This document shows positions 56,597 to 64,000 of a stretch of 64,000 nt of DNA, piece after piece. Each line of letters starts with the position of its first letter. Positions within the stretch are counted from its first letter, which is position 1. Both the position numbers and the translations under genes were made by a program. Source of the stretch: Leptospira barantonii (lineage in GTDB: Bacteria; Spirochaetota; Leptospiria; Leptospirales; Leptospiraceae); NCBI RefSeq assembly GCF_002811925.1, contig NZ_NPDS01000008.1, forward strand, positions 62,001-126,000, in the 5' to 3' direction. Under the pieces are notes generated by a model. It saw nothing but the letters and a program-made list of their open reading frames with translations, did no database searches and was not told the DNA's origin.

Positions 56597-57351
56597 TCAA
56601 GTATGTAAAATCATCGTTTGATGGAATTTGGACTTCAACCAAACGTTCGCTTTTTTGTAATCCGGAAATTTCTTTTCAAAGTTTTTGAATTCCGTCCCGT
56701 GAATGACGTTTCTTCCCCGTTTTCTCGTAACCGGAAAATAAACGTGGAGCAATTCATGAAAGACGATATATTCCAAAACAAAGTCGGGAACATACTCAAG
56801 GGATAGGATCGGATTGATCACGATCATTCTATGAACCGGATCGTAGTGACCGAGTCTCGTTTTTGATTTCGACTTTCCCCAAAAAATTTCCAGATCGCCC
56901 AGATCGATTTTCAGGTAAGAATCATTCAGCCTTTCCAGAATTGCTCGAAGCCCCGCGTTTTGAAGGGGAGAACGTTCGATTCTCTTTCGGTTTTTGTCGG
57001 CTCGATTCTTTCGGTCGTTTTGACTTTCGTAGAATTTTCGGATCGTCGCGTCCAGATTTTCCGGAACGGGTTTTTTCAAAAGTTTGTATAAAAGCAAATC
57101 GATCACGGCTTGCAATTCTTGCGGTTCCGCTTTTAAGTAGGAAGAATGGATTTTAAACTCCAATTTGCCGGAGGAAATCCGGATGGAACTTCCTAAGTTC
57201 GAATAGGGAAAAAACTTCACACCGATCTTTTTACCGGAGAGAATTTTACCTCCGGAGAGTTTCAGAAAATCGAATATTCTATTTTGAATATACGGTTCCA
57301 CGGAGGATTCTTCGATGTTTTCGTCGCGTCTTTGAAATGCGTAGACCACGA

Positions 57352-57355
<4 letters not shown>
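56597..57355 (-). CDS. SprT-like zinc metalloprotease domain protein
   Basis: A 252-residue protein with a C-terminal zinc-protease-like motif HELLH (in YIVFHELLHVYFP, about residue 204), preceded by GHYDPVHRMIVINPIL and followed by HGTEFKNFEKKFPDY, the order seen in SprT/YgjP-like proteins. Human SPRTN of this fold cuts DNA-protein crosslinks; bacterial members are poorly known. The N-terminal half is unassigned. The start overlaps the helicase stop by four bases, which supports a DNA-maintenance role, although this is inference. Confidence 0.75.
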
Positions 57356-59349
<1,994 letters not shown>

Positions 59350-59369
59350 GAATGAATCAGAATCGATTC

Positions 59370-59840
59370 TCAGTGATGGTGGTGACCACCTTCTCCGTGA
59401 ACGTGTCCGTGTGAAATTTCCTCGTCGGTTGCTTCGCGGATTTCGGTAAGCTCCACGTCGAAAACAAGATTCACTCCTGCGAGAGGATGATTTCCATCGA
59501 CGATGACCGAGTCTTCTTGAAGTTCGGTGATCGTAAAAACTTTATCCGGTTCGTCGGTTTGGAACATCATTCCAACTTGAAGATCTTCGTTCGGAGGAAA
59601 CTGACCTCTGGGTACGTCGAAAATCAGATCGGGATCCTTGAGACCGTATGCATTCTCCGCGGAAACATTGATCTTTTTCTTTTCTCCAGTTCCCATCTTT
59701 TTCATTTCATCTTCCAGACCGGAAATGATATGACCCACACCTTCCAAATAAGAAAGGGGCGCCTTTCCTTCGGAAGAATCGATCAGGTTGCCTTCCGTGT
59801 CGTGAAGGGTGTAATGAAACGTAATCACTCTGGTTTTCAT
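59370..59840 (-). CDS. slyD: FKBP-type peptidyl-prolyl isomerase, SlyD-like
   Basis: SlyD is a cytosolic prolyl isomerase, chaperone and metal-binding protein, known to help deliver nickel. The 156 residues contain the FKBP domain split by an inserted chaperone flap (DGNHPLAGVNLVFDVEL closes the FKBP part). The C-terminus is rich in histidine (HGHVHGEGGHHHH), expected for a metal-binding tail though shorter than in E. coli. ATG59840 (MKTRVITFHYTL) has GGAG six bases upstream, so the longer start at 59852 is set aside. It precedes the helicase gene. Confidence 0.92.
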   Translation of the reverse strand: MKTRVITFHYTLHDTEGNLIDSSEGKAPLSYLEGVGHIISGLEDEMKKMGTGEKKKINVSAENAYGLKDPDLIFDVPRGQFPPNEDLQVGMMFQTDEPDKVFTITELQEDSVIVDGNHPLAGVNLVFDVELTEIREATDEEISHGHVHGEGGHHHH

Positions 59841-59960
59841 GGATATCTCCAAATAAGAATAAATTCAAAATTCTGGCAGGAATCGGTTTGAGAAAAATAC
59901 CGGAATCTAAGTACTTTTCAGGGTAAATTCAGCTCGGTTTAACTCAATCAGAATTTTATT

Positions 59961-60305
59961 CTAGAATTTGGAATCGTAATGAAAATCCAGTTTGGCTTGT
60001 TCGTGTTCTCTCAAAAAAGTTTCGATTCGATTGGACAAAAAGAACCAAGACTCTTGTAAGAATGTTTCGTGAAACCTCGCCGAGAATTGAAGGTAACTGC
60101 TTTCGGCAAGTTTTGAATCTCCGGTATGATCCAGAAGAAGATTGTATGAGATGAGTAGAACATTTTTCTCAAGGCTGTAAGCCAGGGAAGTTTCCAAAAC
60201 CTTTTGGGGTTCTTGAATCGGCATCTTTCGTTTCAGTCCGTTTTTCGTGACGAACAAGGGAGGTTGATCCAATTTTGAACTGATCGCGCCCGAATAGATC
60301 TTCAT
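59961..60305 (-). CDS. hypothetical protein, 114 residues
   Basis: A small soluble protein of 114 residues without signal or membrane segments. It has a basic N-terminus and a helical, aromatic C-terminus (NRIETFLREHEQAKLDFHYDSKF). No family recognised. It is transcribed alone between SlyD (120-base gap) and the SpoIIE phosphatase, with an AT-rich 251-base region upstream that may hold its promoter. No strong Shine-Dalgarno is visible. Coding is supported mainly by frame length and lack of a better gene. Confidence 0.6.
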   Translation of the reverse strand: MKIYSGAISSKLDQPPLFVTKNGLKRKMPIQEPQKVLETSLAYSLEKNVLLISYNLLLDHTGDSKLAESSYLQFSARFHETFLQESWFFLSNRIETFLREHEQAKLDFHYDSKF

Positions 60306-60519
60306 ATTTCTTTATTTTCCCACCGACTAAAATTCCGGGGCAGAATCCAAAACCGATCCGAAAGACAGGATTCGGATTCTACTCCGGCAAACGAGCTGGC
60401 ATTGAAAGATAACCGGAAGGCCGAAGATTTAGGAGACTAGGGTTCCCGGATTCATCCTTATTTACAAAGTGCTCGAATCTTCGCCAAAGAATGAATTAAC
60501 TATGACTAATATATTTATT

Positions 60520-60534
60520 TTGAAACAATTTCAA
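60520..60534. repeat. TTGAAA-CAA-TTTCAA inverted repeat
   Basis: Arms TTGAAA (60520-60525) and TTTCAA (60529-60534) surround CAA in an AT-rich stretch just past the SpoIIE gene stop. It could form part of an AT-rich terminator or an operator for the small gene downstream. Too short to be decisive. Confidence 0.3.
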
Positions 60535-60556
60535 CAATAAATTCTTTTTATGACGC

Positions 60557-62983
60557 TTAAACCGCTTTTTTTCCGGAACCGAAGTCCTGAATGGTAATAT
60601 CGAGGTTTTCGAGTCGGAAATAGGTTTTTATCCGGGGAGAATCCTTAGTGCCCTGCAAGTCGAACCCGTCCATTCTCAAAAGAATCTTTTCGGAGAAAAA
60701 TCGGATCAGTTTGAAGTTTTGAGATTTCTTAGCGAGGAGCAAAACCATTCTCGCGAGTTTCAGATCTCCCGGTCTTAAAAGGGATGCGCGGGCGTATTGG
60801 AAACAGGCCTTTTGATATTCTTCCCTTTGAAAGAATTCGTTTCCTTGTCGGATGAGCATTCTACATCGGGAAAGTTCCTCGTCGAAATTCGTTTTCGATT
60901 CCGTTTGAATTTTTAGAAAACTCAGATCGTCGCTCAATTCTCCGATCTGAAGAATTTCGTTTTCGAGTTTGTCCAAGTCCGGAACTTCTTTTTCGACCAG
61001 GCCGAAAAACAAGGTCGGCTCCGAGGATTTTTGTCTTTGGGAAGAATACAATGAATCTTGAATGTATAAATCCTCTCTTCCGTCCGAACCGTAGAGGATC
61101 GTATCGCCGGGCAAAAGTTTAAAGTGTTCGATCTTTACTTTGAGATCGGAATCTGGAAAACCGATCTTTCTCTGCACCTCGTTTTCGCGAAGATAACCCG
61201 CTTTTCCGTTTCGAACAAGAACGATCGGAGGATGTTCGCAGTTTAGAAAGAATAAATCCCCGCTCGAAATTCTATATAAGGAAAGAATTCCGGAAACCAA
61301 CATACTTCCGTCGAAGGATTCAAAAACGGCCTGTAGATTTCTATAAAGAAGAAAAAGCCAATTCTCTGGATTTCTAAATTCGTAATCGGGAGTTTGCAGA
61401 AAGCTTTTAACGATGGAACAAAAGATCAAAGCGCCGCTTGCTCCTTGTAAGGATTTTCCCATCGCGTCGGCGTTGATCAATACTCGATATTCGATTCCCG
61501 AGATAAGAACGGTTTCGTTTAAAACCACGTCGCCACCGATCTCGTAGGATCGATTCTTAAATTGAAAGTTCTTAAACTGTTTTCTATGAATTTCGATCCG
61601 GGTGGAATCGGTTTTATAATTTTTGGAAAGAAACGGCTGAAAGAGAAGTGTGATCAGAAAGTAATCTCCGTCCTGTTGTTCTTTGAGTTGTTTGATTTCT
61701 TCCAGCGTCGAGGAAAGTTTTTCGGTTCGATTCCGAATCGCGGTTTCCAATACGCGATTCCAGGATTTGAGTTTCTCTTTCATTCGTAAGAATCTGTCCG
61801 CGAGAATTAACGTGAGAAATCCGAGGAATCCACAAACTCCCAAACCGGAAAGACGGATCATTTTGAACATTCCTCGTTGGGAAAGAACGTCGCTTCCCAC
61901 ACAAATCAGCAAAAACAAAATTCCGAAAAGAATCATCTTGGATTCGAAACTTTTCCGAAGATTCGGGATCAGAGTTCTCAAACTTAAGAATACAAAACCG
62001 ATCCAAGAAATCTGTAGAACATAACGATTGATTTGATCCATTCTCAGAACCGATTCGGAAAAAAGGATCCAAACGAGCGCGACGCCGATAACGATTTCCA
62101 GAGAAGAATGAAGTTTTGTTTTCGCCTTTCGAAACAAAGAGTTTAAAAATCTGCAAAACAACGGAAACAAAAACGCAAGAAACGAATATTCGATTTTTTT
62201 TAAGTGGAGAATCCTCCAGCCGCTGAAGTATTTCAGCTCGGAAAGCGAAATTTGAAACAACGCGAAAAAGATCAGAAAAAGGGCGAAGTAAAAATTCTCT
62301 TCCCATTTCCTTTCTCGAACGGAAAGAAACAAAAAGAAAACTCCCACGAGTAAGAATGAAACGAAAACCAAAAGTCCGCCGATTTCCCCCAGATAAAACC
62401 GTTTCCAGACTTCGGAAGAAGAGCCGATTCCAACCGAACCCGATAGAATTCCGAATTCGTAATCGAAGTACGGCTTAACGAACACCAATATTTCATTGTT
62501 TACGAATATTCTATTTTTTGAAATTTCATAAATCCGAGTCCGATCATACCCTTGAGGAATTGAGTTTTCGTATTCCGGAAAGAATTCTTCCCGAAGTTTT
62601 TCTCCGTTCCAAAATGCGATTCCTCGATCGGAAATTTTTCCCAAGGATAGGCTCAAAGAAGAATCTTCCGGATGTAAAAGTTCGATTCTTTTTCGAAACA
62701 GAAGATTTACTTTGCCTCGAAGAGCGGAACCCTTTGTATGAAGATCCACAAACTGCTTGAGATTGGAAGGAATCAAAACCGGCTTCCAGAAAGAGGGATC
62801 TAACTCGCGAATTTGTTCGATGTTTAGGTCGGATCGTAAGGTTGTAAAATCCGTGTAGATTTCCCAGGTTCCCGAAAGGTCTTGGAAGTTGGAAGACTGA
62901 AATTCTTGCGTCGAAGGTCGAGGATTGGTCCCGCAGTGGAGGGCGACAAGGATGGAAAGTACAAAGAAAGTTTTTGAGAACAA
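60557..62983 (-). CDS. 7TM membrane receptor with SpoIIE-type phosphatase and C-terminal TPR region
   Basis: An 808-residue sensor. It has a hydrophobic leader with Cys17 (LVALHC, a possible lipid site), an extracytoplasmic sensing region of about 160 residues (DISMED2-like), seven hydrophobic segments (about 190-405), a coiled-coil linker, and a PP2C/SpoIIE phosphatase. Phosphatase motifs are DAMGKSLQGASGAL near residue 505 and YGSDGREDL near residue 629. The final 100 residues look like TPR helices. The architecture suggests a signal-controlled serine phosphatase of the partner-switching type. The TTG start is fixed by AGGAGG eight bases upstream; the site is buried in a hairpin. No anti-sigma genes are near. 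Confidence 0.85.
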   Translation of the reverse strand: MFSKTFFVLSILVALHCGTNPRPSTQEFQSSNFQDLSGTWEIYTDFTTLRSDLNIEQIRELDPSFWKPVLIPSNLKQFVDLHTKGSALRGKVNLLFRKRIELLHPEDSSLSLSLGKISDRGIAFWNGEKLREEFFPEYENSIPQGYDRTRIYEISKNRIFVNNEILVFVKPYFDYEFGILSGSVGIGSSSEVWKRFYLGEIGGLLVFVSFLLVGVFFLFLSVRERKWEENFYFALFLIFFALFQISLSELKYFSGWRILHLKKIEYSFLAFLFPLFCRFLNSLFRKAKTKLHSSLEIVIGVALVWILFSESVLRMDQINRYVLQISWIGFVFLSLRTLIPNLRKSFESKMILFGILFLLICVGSDVLSQRGMFKMIRLSGLGVCGFLGFLTLILADRFLRMKEKLKSWNRVLETAIRNRTEKLSSTLEEIKQLKEQQDGDYFLITLLFQPFLSKNYKTDSTRIEIHRKQFKNFQFKNRSYEIGGDVVLNETVLISGIEYRVLINADAMGKSLQGASGALIFCSIVKSFLQTPDYEFRNPENWLFLLYRNLQAVFESFDGSMLVSGILSLYRISSGDLFFLNCEHPPIVLVRNGKAGYLRENEVQRKIGFPDSDLKVKIEHFKLLPGDTILYGSDGREDLYIQDSLYSSQRQKSSEPTLFFGLVEKEVPDLDKLENEILQIGELSDDLSFLKIQTESKTNFDEELSRCRMLIRQGNEFFQREEYQKACFQYARASLLRPGDLKLARMVLLLAKKSQNFKLIRFFSEKILLRMDGFDLQGTKDSPRIKTYFRLENLDITIQDFGSGKKAV

Positions 62984-62984
62984 T

Positions 62985-63034
62985 ACATTCTCCTCCTAAC
63001 GCGTACGGTTCCGCGCGTCGTCAGAGGAGAATGT
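62985..63034 (-). promoter_or_regulatory. leader hairpin sequestering the ribosome-binding site of the SpoIIE phosphatase gene
   Basis: On the plus strand ACATTCTCCTC (62985-62995) and GAGGAGAATGT (63024-63034) are perfect 11-base complements, with an inner ACGCG/CGCGT pair (62999-63003 with 63014-63018). In the minus-strand mRNA the first arm is anti-Shine-Dalgarno, and the second carries the AGGAGGAG site two bases before the TTG start. The hairpin thus hides the ribosome-binding site completely. Confidence 0.6.
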
Positions 63035-63044
63035 TTACGCCGTA

Positions 63045-63080
63045 AAAACTTCGAATCTCGTTTCGAAAATTCGAAGTTTT
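63045..63080 (-). terminator. terminator-like hairpin at the end of the dienoyl-CoA-reductase-type gene
   Basis: AAAACTTCGAAT (63045-63056) and ATTCGAAGTTTT (63069-63080) pair perfectly over 12 bases around a 12-base loop. Read on the minus strand the stem ends in TTTTTA, so it can act as a weak intrinsic terminator. The hairpin begins inside the stop codon (63081-63079). Being symmetric it may also work on the other strand. Confidence 0.7.
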
Positions 63081-64000
63081 AGTTCACTCCGATCGAAATG
63101 GCGGCTTCAAAACCTTCCAACATCGCACGTTTTGCGTCGATCCCAGATGCGTCTTTGGCTCCGCCGATCAAATGCGCTGGAATGCCCGGAGATTTCGTTT
63201 TGAATTCTTCGTAAAGAGAAACCTCGCTCAGTTGTCCCGCGCAGAGAATGATGGAGTCGCACTCGATCGTAACCGGGCCGTCTTTTTTCGTTTCTACGAC
63301 AAGACCCTTGTCCGTAACTTCCTTGTAGTTGAGTGAAGTATAAAATCCGACTTCTTTGGACTCGAGCTCTTGGAGCAAGGCCCAAGCGGTAGTCGCTCCT
63401 AAACCGGAACCGATTTTGCCCGATCTTCGGAAGATGGAAACCTTTCTCTCCGGTTTTTCCGGACGGATCTTTGCTTCGGTATAAGAGGTTACGTTGTAAC
63501 GGTGAAAGTAAGAATCGATCGTAGGCGCTTCTTCTTCCGTAAGTTTGTGAGCTACGTCGCAACCGATTCCTCCGCCTCCGATGATCGCCACCTTATCATT
63601 GTTACCCGGTTTGAACTTTCCGGAAAGATAATCGGCATAGGATGCGGTTTTCTTTTTTTCGATTCCTGGAAGGGAGAATTCTCTCGGTTTAACCCCGGTT
63701 GCAAAGATAACCGCGTCCGGTTTTAAGGCGAGAATGCTAGCGAGCGTGGCCTGATGACCGAACTGAATATCAACTCCAAGATTTTTCAGTTCGTTTTTGA
63801 AATAACGAATCGTTTCGAAAAATTCGGACTTACCCGGAATTTGCGCCGCGAGGTTGAGTTGTCCTCCGATTTTATCGGTTGCTTCGAGAACCGTTACCTT
63901 ATGACCTCGGATCGCGCTGATTCTCGCAGACTCAAGTCCTCCCGGACCGGAACCCACAACCACAACGTGTTTTTTATCCGCGTTTTTGAGTTTGCTGATT
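63079..64000 (-). CDS. NADPH-dependent 2,4-dienoyl-CoA reductase-type flavoprotein (C-terminal part, 5' cut by window edge)
   Basis: The visible C-terminal part has the FAD-binding loop VVGSGPGGLESARIS (about residue 10 of the visible part) and a second nucleotide loop VAIIGGGGIGCDVAHKL (about 140), followed by an ASLE-type end (SILCAGQLSEVSLYEEF). This matches FadH-type old-yellow-enzyme/iron-sulfur flavoproteins, which reduce 2,4-dienoyl-CoA in beta-oxidation of unsaturated fatty acids. The FMN barrel and cysteine cluster should be outside the window; the frame is open to the last base. A related trimethylamine-dehydrogenase-like oxidoreductase is possible. Confidence 0.82.
   Translation of the reverse strand, partial: ISKLKNADKKHVVVVGSGPGGLESARISAIRGHKVTVLEATDKIGGQLNLAAQIPGKSEFFETIRYFKNELKNLGVDIQFGHQATLASILALKPDAVIFATGVKPREFSLPGIEKKKTASYADYLSGKFKPGNNDKVAIIGGGGIGCDVAHKLTEEEAPTIDSYFHRYNVTSYTEAKIRPEKPERKVSIFRRSGKIGSGLGATTAWALLQELESKEVGFYTSLNYKEVTDKGLVVETKKDGPVTIECDSIILCAGQLSEVSLYEEFKTKSPGIPAHLIGGAKDASGIDAKRAMLEGFEAAISIGVN

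Overview
The window looks like an ordinary chromosomal stretch from a Leptospira (spirochaete), probably of the pathogen-related clade. I infer this from the leptospiral-type biotin operon, the recA and ribosomal L28 proteins, the many lipoproteins and outer-membrane proteins, the 7TM/SpoIIE phosphatase, a DUF4254 protein beside a family 9 glycosyltransferase, and base composition that by eye is in the mid-40s percent GC. The species cannot be named from this alone. About 53 protein genes fill the window. I see no rRNA, tRNA, insertion sequence, prophage, plasmid-type gene or CRISPR array.

Layout. 1-5779: end of a DsbA-like gene, mdh, then a packed bioF-bioD-bioA-bioB operon. 5780-6167: the only gap over 300 bases. 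6168-7985: a 58-residue protein, an SGNH lipoprotein and serB. 7968-11161 (minus): mutS and trpF. 11255-12359: a convergent pgeF and a stand-alone receiver protein. 12376-16496 (minus): leuB, argD and a phosphohexomutase, in one unit with the receiver. 16549-18029: a membrane protein and an aminotransferase. 18128-19171 (minus): an unknown protein. 19315-29366 (plus): rpmB, nth, a thioesterase, a GGQ release-factor-like protein and uvrC, then a surface cluster of a very large lamin-tail-like exported protein, a beta-barrel-like protein and a phospholipase D-like exported protein. 29380-33890: surface polysaccharide genes (O-antigen ligase/polymerase type, GT4, GT9, DUF4254). 34019-35791: a cNMP-binding/patatin phospholipase. 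35774-40607 (minus): a nucleosidase-like gene, acyl-CoA synthetase, argC and recA, with a clear recA terminator. 41826-55387 (plus): HIT protein, lipoprotein, tldD/tldE, bacterial alpha-2-macroglobulin, penicillin-binding protein 1C, MoxR ATPase and VWA protein. 55431-63963 (minus): panE, small genes, an SprT-like protein, a UvrD-type helicase, SlyD, an unknown gene, a 7TM-SpoIIE-TPR phosphatase, and the C-terminal part of a 2,4-dienoyl-CoA-reductase-type flavoprotein cut by the window end.

How the genes work together. Main themes are central and amino-acid metabolism (mdh, biotin, serB, trpF, leuB, argD, argC, panE), DNA repair (mutS, nth, uvrC, recA, a UvrD/PcrA helicase, possibly the SprT-like protein), and cell-envelope work (alpha-2-macroglobulin with PBP1C, lipoproteins, polysaccharide assembly).

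The most unusual signals are non-coding. Two long genes starting with TTG, the alpha-2-macroglobulin at 45466 and the SpoIIE phosphatase at 62983, each have a strong inverted repeat whose 3' arm is the Shine-Dalgarno region just before the start codon. These look like translation-controlling hairpins, for example RNA thermometers or repressor sites. A weaker version precedes the lamin-tail-like gene at 23048. I found no clear new multi-gene system. The surface cluster at 23048-29366 is the best candidate for undescribed biology among the proteins.
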